64,000 nt of DNA from an uncultured Corynebacterium sp. (lineage in GTDB: Bacteria > Actinomycetota > Actinomycetes > Mycobacteriales > Mycobacteriaceae): the NCBI RefSeq assembly GCF_946221935.1, contig NZ_CAMIGN010000006.1:1-64000 (forward strand). The letters are read 5' to 3'. Within the stretch, counting starts at the first letter, position 1. Every line of letters starts with the position of its first letter. The notes under the pieces are model-generated. The model worked only from the letters and a program-made list of their open reading frames with translations, searched no databases and was not told the origin of the DNA. The translations under genes and the position numbers were made by a program. Below are positions 1 through 8,910 of the stretch, piece after piece.

Positions 1-134
1 GTGTGTGGTCTGGGGTTATGGTGGCATGCGGACACACTTTTCTTTACTTAACCCGCAACATCATTCAGCGCTGTATGGCAACACCGAACGCACTAGACTA
101 GATAGTGTTAATTAGAGTCTAAAAGCTTCAGGCG

Positions 135-1042
135 AAGGAGAACCTAGGCACATGGCCGAAGAAGAATTCCACATGGTTGATCTGGCCGCTACCGAGGGCT
201 ACTTGGTGGACGATTCGGATGAAGACGATCCGGTACTGATCACCCCCGACGGCCACCGCGTCGATACTTGGCGCGACCAGTACCCCTACGACGAGCGTAT
301 GAGCCGCGAGGAGTACGAAACCACCAAGCGCGCCCTGCAGATCGAGCTGCTGAAGTTCCAGAACTGGACCAAGGATACGGGCCAGAAGCACATCATCATT
401 TTCGAGGGACGCGACGCTGCCGGCAAGGGTGGCACCATCAAGCGCTTCAACGAGCACCTCAACCCCCGTGGTGCCCGCACTGTGGCTTTGGAGAAGCCTT
501 CTGAGCGCGAGTCCACTTCCTGGTACTTCCAGCGCTACGTCCAGCACTTCCCGTGCGGCGGCGAGATCGTCTTCTTCGACCGCTCCTGGTACAACCGCTC
601 TGGCGTGGAGCGCGTGATGGGCTTCTGCACCAACGATCAGCACGCAGAGTTCCTGCGCGAGGTTCCTATGCTGGAGAACATGATCATGGGCTCGGGCATC
701 TCCCTGACGAAGCTGTGGTTCTCCGTCACCCAGAAGGAGCAGCGCACCCGCTTCGCCATTCGCCAGGTGGACCCGGTTCGTCAGTGGAAGCTTTCCCCCA
801 TGGATCTGGCCTCCCTGGACAAGTGGGATGACTACACCCGTGCCAAGGAAGAGCAGTTCCGCTACACGGACACCAACGAGTCCCCGTGGATCACCATTAA
901 GTCCAACGACAAGAAGCGCGCTCGCATCAACGCTATGCGCTACGTCCTGTCGAAGTTCGAATACGCCGACAAGGACCACGAGGTCGTCGGCGAACCGGAT
1001 CCGAAGATCGTCAAGCGCGGCCGCGACCAGATCGGCGACTAG
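135..1042 (+). CDS. ppk2: Polyphosphate kinase 2 (PPK2 family)
   Basis: The protein of 296 residues starts at ATG 152; the interval includes its ribosome binding site, GGAG near 137-142. PPK2 enzymes transfer phosphate between polyphosphate and nucleoside di- or triphosphates and act in the cytoplasm. The sequence shows a P-loop GRDAAGKGG at residues 86-94 and a Walker B/lid segment FFDRSWYNR near residues 141-149, both typical of the family. The length fits a single-domain PPK2. The first 40 residues are acidic. A TAGACT -10-like element lies near 95-100. The gene converges on the NRPS-like gene and their stop regions overlap by 4 bases. The PPK2 assignment is firm; the preferred nucleotide cannot be read from the sequence. 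Confidence 0.95.
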
Positions 1043-4000
1043 TCGACGATCTCGATCGGGTTGCCCTGCCACCTAGTGGCTGCAGGCACGTGGTCGCCGC
1101 GCATAACTAGTGACGCCGGGCCGACCGTCGCTGCCTGCTCGATCGCTGCGGCAGGCAGAGCCACGCTGTGTGGCCCCATCGTTGCACCGTCACCGAGCGT
1201 GACGGTATCCAAACTCATCACTCGGTCCTGGAAAAGGTGCGTCTGCACCACACAACCCGGGCCTACGCTGGCACTCCGGCCGATCTTCACCAGATCCGCC
1301 TCTGGCAGCCAATAGGTATCCAGCCAAGCACCCCGGCCGATCTTTGCGCCGAGGGCGCGTAGGAACATATTCAGGCTGCCGGTGCCCATTGTGTGGGCCA
1401 GGAACCATGGGCCGGCCACGGTCTCCACAAACTGATCCTGCAGCTCGTTGAGCCAGACGAAAGCCGACCAAAGTTGGTGGTCGCCAGCCTTGATGCGCTG
1501 CACACACAGCCACTTCATCAATACCGTCACCGCCGCGGCTACAAAGCCCGCGCCGACGAGAACTACGCCAGAGACAGCGAACGTCTGCCAGATGCCCTGG
1601 TGCACCAGCACCCACTGAAGTGCCAGCACCACACCCGCGGCAATCATGGCGGAGGTCATCGGCGCCAGCAGGCGCAGAGTCTCCACAATGCCACGAGCCA
1701 CCTTCAGGCCGAAGCCCGGGTTATAGGTGCGGGACTCGCCGCCAGCTTCCACGGTCACGCGACGTAGACGCTCCGGTGGGGAACCCAGCCAGTTGCTGCC
1801 GGACTTCGTCTTCTCCGGGGTAGAGGAGAGCACAGCCACCAAAGAGTTCTTCTTCAGCGTACGTTCCGGGCCGGCAATACCGGAGTTGCCCAGGAAGGAG
1901 CGCTTACCGACCTTGGTGTTGCCGGTAAGCATCCAGCCACCACCGCCGAGCTCATAACCACCGACCATCGTGTCATCCGCCAGGAATGCGCCTTCACGCA
2001 CCTCGGCGAAGCGCGGCACCATCACGGCGGTGGAGATCTCAGCGTCCTTGCCCACCTTGGCGCCCAGGCTGCGGAACCACAGCGGGGTCAGCTGGGCGGC
2101 GTACATCGGGAACAGCTGAGTACGGGCACTATCCATCAGACGCTCAATGGCCCATACCCGCCAGCCACTGAGGCTGCGGACGGCCACCACGCCCGGCTTA
2201 AGGCCTATAGATAGCACGCGAACGAATAGCCAAGTCAGTGCGGTGTAGGTGGCAAATGCCACCAGGCCACCGGCTGCTGCAAGGGGAAGTGCCAGCAAGG
2301 GGGCGTCGGAAGGAACAAGCCATAGTACGAACGCAGCGGCGGCGAAGAGTGCCACGAGAGGCAGTAAGGACATGACGATTGCGCTTAGCGCGTAGAGCCA
2401 GAACCACATGGTGCGGCGCGGGGCAGCCTGCTCTGGGAAGCGGTTGCGGGCCTTGCCGACTTTCACCGCGGGCGAACCAGCCCACTGCGACCCTGCCTTG
2501 ACCTTCTTGGCTCCCGTCACAGCCGAGCCGGGCTCGATGTGAGCACGTGCGCCGATGCGCGCGCCCGGGAACAGGGTAGAGCGGGCGCCGATAGAGGCAT
2601 CCTTGCCGATCTCAATCCTGCCGACGTGCAGTACGTCGCCCTCCAGCCAGTAGCCAGAAAGATCCACTTCCTGCTCGATAGAGCAGTGCTTACCCAGAGT
2701 GAGCAGGCCGGTGACTGGTGGAAGGGTGTGCATCTGCGCACCCTTGCCGACCTTTGCACCCAGCCAACGAGCGTACGTGGTAATCCAGGCCGCACCCGAG
2801 ACATCGCGAGCGCCGGAGGAATCCGCCACGCGTTCGGCAGCCCAGATACGCAGGTGAACCGAGCCGCCACGTTTGTAATCGCCCTCGCTGATGCCGGCGG
2901 TTATCAGGCGAATGAGCAGCGCGGACAGCGGTAGGCGGCCCAATGGAGTAGCGAAGACGATAACTGCAGCAATGACCACGGCCAAGGGAACGTCGACGAC
3001 CCACGGGAGGTCGCCCGCCCAGGAGGAGCCGTGGAAGAGGATTGCATTAAACACCAGGATCCAAGTGACCCATTGCGCGCCCGCTAGGGTTAGCGCCGGA
3101 ATCTGGATTAGCGCCTGCGCCAGGCGGGTGCCGATGCCCACCGGTTTGGCGGGTTTCACGTCCTTGGCCTGTGCGCCGGAGCTGGTTCCCTTGGTACCGG
3201 CCTTCTCGCGCTTAGAGTCGATGTGCTCGGCCAGGGCGGCCAGACGAGAGTGATCATAAAGATCGCGCACGCTGACAGTCGGGACTTCCTTACGGACGCG
3301 ACTAATCAACGTTGCGGCACCCAAGGAGGTGCCACCGAGATTAAAGAAATCCGCATCCGGGCTGTTCACTGCAGTGCCCAGGGCATCGGCGAACAGTTCG
3401 GCTAGCCATTGCTGGGTCGGGTTGTCGAACTCAGCGGTGCCAGTGGAGGGCAGTGGCCACGGCAGAGCCTTCTTGTCCACCTTGCCGGAGGTCGTTACCG
3501 GCAGCTCGTCCAGCGCGCAGAGGCGCGGAACCATGGCTGCGGGCAGTGCATCGCGCAGTTGCTGCAGAGCCTGTTGCTGGTCGAAACTCTCTACGCTTTC
3601 CTCTGTAGAGACGTATCCCACCAGTACCTTGTCTCCGCCACCGGTGGTCTGTACGACGACTGTGGAACTGCGCACGCCGGGCAGGGCGGATAGCGCCGCG
3701 TCTACCTCGCCGAGTTCGATTCGACGCCCACCGATCTTCACCTGGTCGTCGATGCGACCGACGAAGTACAGGCCATCTTCCTCGAGGCGTACGTGGTCAC
3801 CGGAACGATAAGCACGCTCCCAGCCGAGCTCCGGCATGGGCGCGAACTTCTCTGCATCCTTTTCTGGATCCAAGTAACGAGCCAAGCCAACGCCACCAAT
3901 GATGAGTTCGCCGGTTTCGCCCCAGCCGACCGGCTGGTTGTTGGCATCCACGACGGCTAGATCCCAGCCGCGGAGGGGAATGCCGATTGATACCGGGCGC

Positions 4001-4944
4001 ACCCCATCCATGGTGGTTCCGCAGGCAACGACGGTGGCCTCGGTCGGGCCATATGTGTTCCACAGTTCGCGGGAGTCGGTGGCCAGGCGGGCGGCCAGTT
4101 CTGGCGGGCAGGCTTCACCGCCGAAGATCAACAGGCGTACTGCGTCCAGAGCTTCGTCAGGCCAGAGTCCAGCCAGGGTAGGCACGGTGGACACAGCGGT
4201 CACGTTGCGGGAAACCAGCCAGGGCCCCAGGTCTACGCCGGAACGCACGAGGGCACGCGGGGCAGGCACTAGGCAGGCGCCGTGGCGCCAGGCCAGCCAC
4301 ATTTCCTCACACGAAGCGTCGAAGGCGACGGATAGGCCAGCCAGGACACGGTCGCCAGGAGCCAATGGCTCATCCTGTAGGAACATTTCGGCCTCAGCAT
4401 CCACGAAAGCTGCGGCGTTGCGGTGCGTTACCGCGACACCCTTTGGCTTACCCGTGGAGCCGGAGGTGAAGATGATCCATGCATCGGTTTCCAGGTCAGG
4501 GCCGAAGGCCTTATCGGAATCATCGGAACCGGTGCTCGAACCGGTGTGCAAGGTCTCGTTAACTACCCGCAGCCCGTCGGCGCCGTAGATTGCGGCCACA
4601 TTGGCCTCGCCAAAGACAAGGGAGGCTCGTTCCTCGGGGTCGTCGGCGTCCACAGGTACATAAGCAGCACCGACTGCGAGGGTCGACAGAATAGCTATGT
4701 AGAGCGCGCGATCGCCGCTGGGCATGCGAATACCGATGCGGTCGCCGCGACCAAGGCCGCGCTCGTGCAGCCATTTAGCGGTCGTTTCGATCTCGTCGAG
4801 GAGCTCGGAATAGGTAATGACCCCCTTGCCGTCGTCGATGGCGGGGGCTTCAGGGCATGCCGAAGCCGTCGCACGAACAATGTCGATGAGCGTGCGAGGC
4901 TCCGGTGCCTCGTTAGAACGGAGGTACCGGGAAGGGATGTGCAC
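1039..4944 (-). CDS. Pls/PosA-type membrane NRPS, predicted lysine homopolymer synthetase
   Basis: The protein has 1301 residues (GTG start). Residues about 15-500 are an NRPS adenylation domain: TSGSTGKPKG (A3), FDASCEEMW (A4), NTYGPTE (A5), YRSGD (A7), and GKVDKK (A10). The carrier domain has its phosphopantetheine serine in GGTSLGAA near residue 540. Three repeats of two membrane helices plus a soluble hexapeptide-type domain follow, at about 615-830, 850-1080 and 1095-1300. This A-T-(2TM-C)x3 layout and length match epsilon-poly-L-lysine synthetase (Pls) and relatives. There is no classical condensation or thioesterase domain. Aligned to GrsA, the eight pocket residues read D-A-E-S-I-G-T-V, one change from the lysine code DAESIGSV as I remember it. 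The carrier serine and A10 lysine are intact. It lies 7 bases after a MarR gene. Family placement is firm; the lysine product is inferred. Confidence 0.88.
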   Translation of the reverse strand: MHIPSRYLRSNEAPEPRTLIDIVRATASACPEAPAIDDGKGVITYSELLDEIETTAKWLHERGLGRGDRIGIRMPSGDRALYIAILSTLAVGAAYVPVDADDPEERASLVFGEANVAAIYGADGLRVVNETLHTGSSTGSDDSDKAFGPDLETDAWIIFTSGSTGKPKGVAVTHRNAAAFVDAEAEMFLQDEPLAPGDRVLAGLSVAFDASCEEMWLAWRHGACLVPAPRALVRSGVDLGPWLVSRNVTAVSTVPTLAGLWPDEALDAVRLLIFGGEACPPELAARLATDSRELWNTYGPTEATVVACGTTMDGVRPVSIGIPLRGWDLAVVDANNQPVGWGETGELIIGGVGLARYLDPEKDAEKFAPMPELGWERAYRSGDHVRLEEDGLYFVGRIDDQVKIGGRRIELGEVDAALSALPGVRSSTVVVQTTGGGDKVLVGYVSTEESVESFDQQQALQQLRDALPAAMVPRLCALDELPVTTSGKVDKKALPWPLPSTGTAEFDNPTQQWLAELFADALGTAVNSPDADFFNLGGTSLGAATLISRVRKEVPTVSVRDLYDHSRLAALAEHIDSKREKAGTKGTSSGAQAKDVKPAKPVGIGTRLAQALIQIPALTLAGAQWVTWILVFNAILFHGSSWAGDLPWVVDVPLAVVIAAVIVFATPLGRLPLSALLIRLITAGISEGDYKRGGSVHLRIWAAERVADSSGARDVSGAAWITTYARWLGAKVGKGAQMHTLPPVTGLLTLGKHCSIEQEVDLSGYWLEGDVLHVGRIEIGKDASIGARSTLFPGARIGARAHIEPGSAVTGAKKVKAGSQWAGSPAVKVGKARNRFPEQAAPRRTMWFWLYALSAIVMSLLPLVALFAAAAFVLWLVPSDAPLLALPLAAAGGLVAFATYTALTWLFVRVLSIGLKPGVVAVRSLSGWRVWAIERLMDSARTQLFPMYAAQLTPLWFRSLGAKVGKDAEISTAVMVPRFAEVREGAFLADDTMVGGYELGGGGWMLTGNTKVGKRSFLGNSGIAGPERTLKKNSLVAVLSSTPEKTKSGSNWLGSPPERLRRVTVEAGGESRTYNPGFGLKVARGIVETLRLLAPMTSAMIAAGVVLALQWVLVHQGIWQTFAVSGVVLVGAGFVAAAVTVLMKWLCVQRIKAGDHQLWSAFVWLNELQDQFVETVAGPWFLAHTMGTGSLNMFLRALGAKIGRGAWLDTYWLPEADLVKIGRSASVGPGCVVQTHLFQDRVMSLDTVTLGDGATMGPHSVALPAAAIEQAATVGPASLVMRGDHVPAATRWQGNPIEIVD

Positions 4945-4951
4945 TGTGGGT

Positions 4952-5398
4952 CTAGGCCTCCTCGCTCGCGATGATGGCCTTGGCTAGCTTGCTCAAGTGC
5001 TTCAGCTGCTTGGAGGTCGAGTCATCAAGTGCCCTATCCTCTGCGGCGTGAACCAGTGGGGCCAGGCTGCTGTAGGCCTTGTTGCCCTTCTTGGTTACTG
5101 AGATGATCTGGCGGCGACGATCCTTCGGATCTTTGACCCTCTTCGCGAGGCTGCGCTTTTCCAGGGAATCGACGAGGCGAACCATATCGGAACGATCCAC
5201 TCCAAGGATTTCACCCAGCGTTGCCTGGCTAGCTGCATCGCCATCGACGAGGCAGGCAAGAACCCAGAATTCACGCAGGTTGAAGCCCTCTGCAGCGAGC
5301 GCCGTCTCCACAAAATCGCGAGTGCGACGGCGGAGGCGCTCAAGCTGGAATGAGGGCGAAGACAACAAGTCAGCGGGTAGTGGCATAGATTCGGACAT
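4952..5398 (-). CDS. MarR-family transcriptional regulator
   Basis: This 148-residue protein has a winged-helix MarR core: a recognition-helix region QATLGEILGVDRSDMVRLVD and the wing signature KDPKDRRRQIISVT. I chose ATG 5398 because the protein from there has the usual MarR length; an upstream in-frame start would add 26 arginine- and proline-rich residues. It is first in a two-gene unit with the Pls-like synthetase, whose GTG lies 7 bases beyond its stop. The AGGAGG over its last codons can serve as that gene's ribosome binding site. MarR proteins usually bind small anionic or phenolic ligands and often repress their own operon. Control of the synthetase is inferred from the context only. 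Confidence 0.9.
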   Translation of the reverse strand: MSESMPLPADLLSSPSFQLERLRRRTRDFVETALAAEGFNLREFWVLACLVDGDAASQATLGEILGVDRSDMVRLVDSLEKRSLAKRVKDPKDRRRQIISVTKKGNKAYSSLAPLVHAAEDRALDDSTSKQLKHLSKLAKAIIASEEA

Positions 5399-5430
5399 GC
5401 CACAAATATAACGCTGACAATGGGTGTTGT

Positions 5431-5742
5431 CTAATTGTGGGGTTGCCCCACGATGGGGAGGCCGGCGTCGCGCCAACCAGCCGTGCCATTGGCCACGTTG
5501 ATAGCTTCGATGCCGTTTTGCTCAAGCCACTGGCAGGCACGGGCGGAGCGGCCACCAGACAGGCAAATGAGGTAAATATCCTCGTTCAGATCCAGCTCGC
5601 CGTATCGGGCCTGCAGCTCGGAAAGAGGAAGGTTAATCGCGCCCTCGGCATGCCACTGGTTGTATTCATCTACCTCGCGGATGTCGACCAGCTGCGCGCC
5701 GGAGGGAACGTCGGTGGGCTGTACAGTCTCGAATTCACTCAT
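5431..5742 (-). CDS. Rhodanese-like domain protein
   Basis: A single-domain rhodanese of 103 residues. The active-site loop CLSGGRSARA carries the persulfide-forming cysteine, and the N-terminal VDIREVDEYNQWHAEGAINLP is the typical CH2A-like segment. It has no signal peptide, so it is cytoplasmic. Such proteins carry sulfane sulfur; the acceptor cannot be predicted. It lies 32 bases upstream of the MarR start, on the same strand, and is divergent from the P-type ATPase, so the 5743-5844 gap must hold both promoters. Confidence 0.9.
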   Translation of the reverse strand: MSEFETVQPTDVPSGAQLVDIREVDEYNQWHAEGAINLPLSELQARYGELDLNEDIYLICLSGGRSARACQWLEQNGIEAINVANGTAGWRDAGLPIVGQPHN

Positions 5743-5844
5743 GTCGCCCCATTGTAGGCAAGGGTTGGGTGGGGAGTTAAGTGGAGTTAAATGGAAGGAG
5801 CACTGAGAGCAGTTTTCTAGTGGCCATCAACGAAGGAGGTTGAA

Positions 5845-8256
5845 GTGGAGAGCACGAGCGGGCGGGTTTATACCGACCCCACGCGGGGGCTCACTACTGA
5901 AGAGATAGCAGCACGCATGCAGCGCGGCGAGATTAATGTTCCGGGCAGCGGAACCGGCAGGAGTGTGGCACAGATCCTGCGCGCCAATATCTTCACGCGC
6001 GTCAATGCCATCCTCGGTGTGCTGTGTGCAATCGTGCTGTTCACTGGCTCAGTGATCAATGCTGCCTTTGGCCTACTTATCATCGCCAACTCCGCGGTGG
6101 GCGTGATCCAGGAACTGCGGGCCAAGAAGACTCTCGACAAGCTGCGCATTGTCGGCGAATCAGAACCAACTGTCATCCGCGATGGTGTAGAAAAGTCCAT
6201 TCCGCAGCACGAGGTGGTGTTGGGGGACATCATCAAACTTCGCCCCGGTGACGAGGTCGTCGTGGACGGCACCGTGGTTTCCGGTTCTGTGCGCGTCGAC
6301 GAATCCCAACTCACTGGGGAAGCCGATGCTGTGTCCAAGGCGGAAGGAGCAGAAATCCTTTCGGGCTCCATCGTCAATGAGGGCTCCGCATTGTTTCGCA
6401 CCGACAAAGTCGGAGACGAGGCCTATGCCGCACGCTTGGCGTCGCAAGCAAGCGAGTTTTCGCTTACCGATTCCGTGCTTATGAACGGGATCAATAGCAT
6501 CCTCAAGGTCATTACCTGGCTGTTGATCCCCACCGGCATTCTTACAATCTGGACCCAGCTTGTGCGTTCTGGCACGAGCCTGCGCGAATCCATCCTCTCA
6601 ATGGCTGCCGCTATCGTTCCGATGGTGCCGGAGGGACTGGTTCTCATGACTTCCATAGCTTTTGCCGCGGGCGTAATCCGCCTCGGCAAGTTCAAAGCCC
6701 TGGTCAACGAACTCGTAGCTATTGAGGGACTCGCCCGCGTCAATACTGTATGCACGGATAAGACCGGAACGCTCACCACGAATGAGATGGAGCTGGACTC
6801 CATCGTCACCGCCGAAGGAAACGACGCGGAGGAATCCTGGGGCCGCAACCTCGCCGCCATGCTGAGCGCCCAGGACGAGCTCAACGACACCGCCCGCTCC
6901 ATCGTGGCCGGGTTGCGCGAGTGGGGTGTAGAACCCGAACAGTGGCAGGGCCAAGAGATTCCCTTTAACTCGCGGTACAAGTTCTCGGGGTTCGCTGTAT
7001 CCAATGCCACTGCGTGGATCATGGGCGCGCCCGATGTCCTTCTGTACGAAGGAAGCCTCGCCGCCAAAACAGCCAAGAAACTAGGGGATCAGGGGCTTCG
7101 CCTTCTCGTTTTCGGCCAGGTCAAAGGCGGCGGTCACGATTGGATGAATACCGACAGCCTCACCATGGATGCTGCTCCGCAACTCGACGAACCTGTGCTG
7201 ATTGTGCTGCGCCAACAACTGCGCTCCGATGCCCGCGAGACGCTTGAGTTCTTCGATAAACAAAACGTGGACATCAAAGTCATCTCCGGCGACAACCCGG
7301 ACTCGGTGGCAGCCGTGGCACGCAAGGCTACGGACCGGGAGCTTGTGGCGGTCGACGCCCGTACTCTCAGCGACCTGGATGAGGCAGCCTTTGACGAAGA
7401 GATTGCCCGTGCAAACGTCTTCGGGCGTGTGAGCCCCGAGCAAAAACAGCAAATGGTGGAATCTCTGCACCGACAGAATCGCACGGTCGCGATGACCGGC
7501 GATGGAGTCAATGACGTGTTGGCGCTGAAGAAAGCCGACATTGGCGTAGCCATGGGGTCGGGTGCACCGGCGACACGCAGCGTGGCGCAGCTGGTGCTGC
7601 TGACGAATAAGTTTTCCGCGCTGCCGCGCGTGGTGGCCGAAGGGCGCCGGGTGATCGGCAATATCGAGCGCGTAGCCCACCTTTTCCTAACGAAAACCGT
7701 GTATTCGGTGGTGCTCGCACTAGTAGTAGCGGTGCTGGGTATCGCGTTCCCATTCCAGCCGATTCACGTGACGATCACTGGATGGTTCACTATCGGTATT
7801 CCAGCGTTTGTGCTGTCCCTGGCTCCCAACACGGAGCGCCCACGCGAAGGGTTCGTTCAACGCGTGCTGTCCTTGGCCATCCCCTCCGGAGTGCTTATCG
7901 GCAGCATCTGTGTGGCGATGTGGATCATCATCTACCCCGGCGCCGATGTGCCGGAGATTCAACGGCAGCAGGCCGGGACTGCCGTACTTGTGGCGCTGAT
8001 CATTATGGGGCTTTGGGTGCTGGGCATCGTGGCAAGACCACTGGTCTGGTGGAAGGTACTCCTGCTGGTCTGCTGTGTGGGCGGATACCTGGTGATTTTC
8101 CTCGTTCCACCATTCCGCGAGCTATTGATGCTGCACCCGGAGAATCTGCAACTTATGAGTTTGGGTCTGGCCGTAGGGGCGGGCGGTGCTGTGCTTATTG
8201 AGATTGCCCACCAGGCAGCCACCCGCTGGCAAAAGAAAACGGAGGGGGATCGTTAA
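5845..8256 (+). CDS. P-type cation-transporting ATPase, CtpE-like
   Basis: A P-type ATPase of 803 residues. It has the phosphorylation motif DKTGTLT (Asp near residue 306), the hinge MTGDGVNDVLALKKADIG, and a fourth-helix motif VPEGLVL. About ten membrane helices are visible, with no N-terminal heavy-metal domain and no CPC motif. The length and the VPEGL helix resemble mycobacterial CtpE, reported as a calcium pump, so Ca2+ or a similar cation is the best guess. GTG 5845 follows a strong AAGGAGG at 5833-5839. The stop codon sits in the loop of a perfect 10-bp hairpin. The ATPase family is certain; the ion is inferred. Confidence 0.93.
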   Translation: MESTSGRVYTDPTRGLTTEEIAARMQRGEINVPGSGTGRSVAQILRANIFTRVNAILGVLCAIVLFTGSVINAAFGLLIIANSAVGVIQELRAKKTLDKLRIVGESEPTVIRDGVEKSIPQHEVVLGDIIKLRPGDEVVVDGTVVSGSVRVDESQLTGEADAVSKAEGAEILSGSIVNEGSALFRTDKVGDEAYAARLASQASEFSLTDSVLMNGINSILKVITWLLIPTGILTIWTQLVRSGTSLRESILSMAAAIVPMVPEGLVLMTSIAFAAGVIRLGKFKALVNELVAIEGLARVNTVCTDKTGTLTTNEMELDSIVTAEGNDAEESWGRNLAAMLSAQDELNDTARSIVAGLREWGVEPEQWQGQEIPFNSRYKFSGFAVSNATAWIMGAPDVLLYEGSLAAKTAKKLGDQGLRLLVFGQVKGGGHDWMNTDSLTMDAAPQLDEPVLIVLRQQLRSDARETLEFFDKQNVDIKVISGDNPDSVAAVARKATDRELVAVDARTLSDLDEAAFDEEIARANVFGRVSPEQKQQMVESLHRQNRTVAMTGDGVNDVLALKKADIGVAMGSGAPATRSVAQLVLLTNKFSALPRVVAEGRRVIGNIERVAHLFLTKTVYSVVLALVVAVLGIAFPFQPIHVTITGWFTIGIPAFVLSLAPNTERPREGFVQRVLSLAIPSGVLIGSICVAMWIIIYPGADVPEIQRQQAGTAVLVALIIMGLWVLGIVARPLVWWKVLLLVCCVGGYLVIFLVPPFRELLMLHPENLQLMSLGLAVGAGGAVLIEIAHQAATRWQKKTEGDR

Positions 8257-8265
8257 TCCCCCTCC
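8241..8265. terminator. Perfect 10-bp hairpin with the ATPase stop codon in its loop
   Basis: GGAGGGGGAT at 8241-8250 pairs fully with ATCCCCCTCC at 8256-8265 across a 5-base loop. The TAA of the P-type ATPase overlaps the loop and the downstream arm. No T-run follows, so it may be an mRNA-stabilising structure or a non-canonical terminator between this gene and the convergent ppa. Confidence 0.6.
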
Positions 8266-8381
8266 GAAGGCCTAGTACGTCAGGCTGGCTAGGCTGATTC
8301 TCTCGCCCGGCCAGACTTAACGGCGTCGAAGGATAGACGCTATTAGGCAGCGCAACTAGTCAGCGCATACATTCAGCGCGA

Positions 8382-8864
8382 TTAATCCTGGTGGCGATCG
8401 ATGGCTTCCTGCAGGATGCGCTCGGCCTCAGCCTTGTTGCCCCAACCGGAACCATTGACTTCCTTGCCCGGCTCCAGATCCTTGTAGTGAACGAAGAAGT
8501 GCTCGATCTCGTTCTTGGTGAACTGATCGATGTCTTCGATGTCTTGGAACTGCTCGAAGCGGACGTCGTCCAGTACGCACAGCAGCTTGTCGTCACCGCC
8601 GGCCTCGTCGGTCATCTTGAATACGCCGACCGGGCGAGCCTTCACGATCACGCCAGGGAATACCGGCTCCGGCAGGATCACCAGTGCGTCCAGCGGATCG
8701 CCGTCCTCGCCCAGCGTGTGGTCAATAAACCCGTAGTCAGCCGGGTAGGCCATGGGGGTGAACAGGTAGCGATCCAGGTAGACCTTGCCGGACTCGTGGT
8801 CGACCTCGTACTTGTTGCGGGAACCCTTCGGGATTTCAATGGTTACTTCGATGTTTTTGCTCAT
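8382..8864 (-). CDS. ppa: Inorganic pyrophosphatase (family I)
   Basis: Soluble cytoplasmic enzyme that hydrolyses pyrophosphate to phosphate and so drives biosynthetic reactions. At 160 residues it fits prokaryotic family I. It contains the metal-binding signature DGDPLDAL, plus EIPKGSRNKYE and the YPADYGFI segment. ATG 8864 gives the family-typical N-terminus MSKNIEVTIEIPKG; ATG 8873 would add three residues. No clear Shine-Dalgarno sequence precedes either. The gene is divergent from dacB with only about 40 bases between starts, so their promoters must overlap. Confidence 0.97.
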   Translation of the reverse strand: MSKNIEVTIEIPKGSRNKYEVDHESGKVYLDRYLFTPMAYPADYGFIDHTLGEDGDPLDALVILPEPVFPGVIVKARPVGVFKMTDEAGGDDKLLCVLDDVRFEQFQDIEDIDQFTKNEIEHFFVHYKDLEPGKEVNGSGWGNKAEAERILQEAIDRHQD

Positions 8865-8910
8865 GCGCACCATTCTAACCGAGCGGTGTTTTTCGGCTAG
8901 GGTGAAGCGA

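Noticed and set aside
128..1072. Long open frame opposite ppk2
   Set aside because: It mirrors a gene with clear PPK2 motifs; its product has no recognisable domain and the frame is explained by codon bias.
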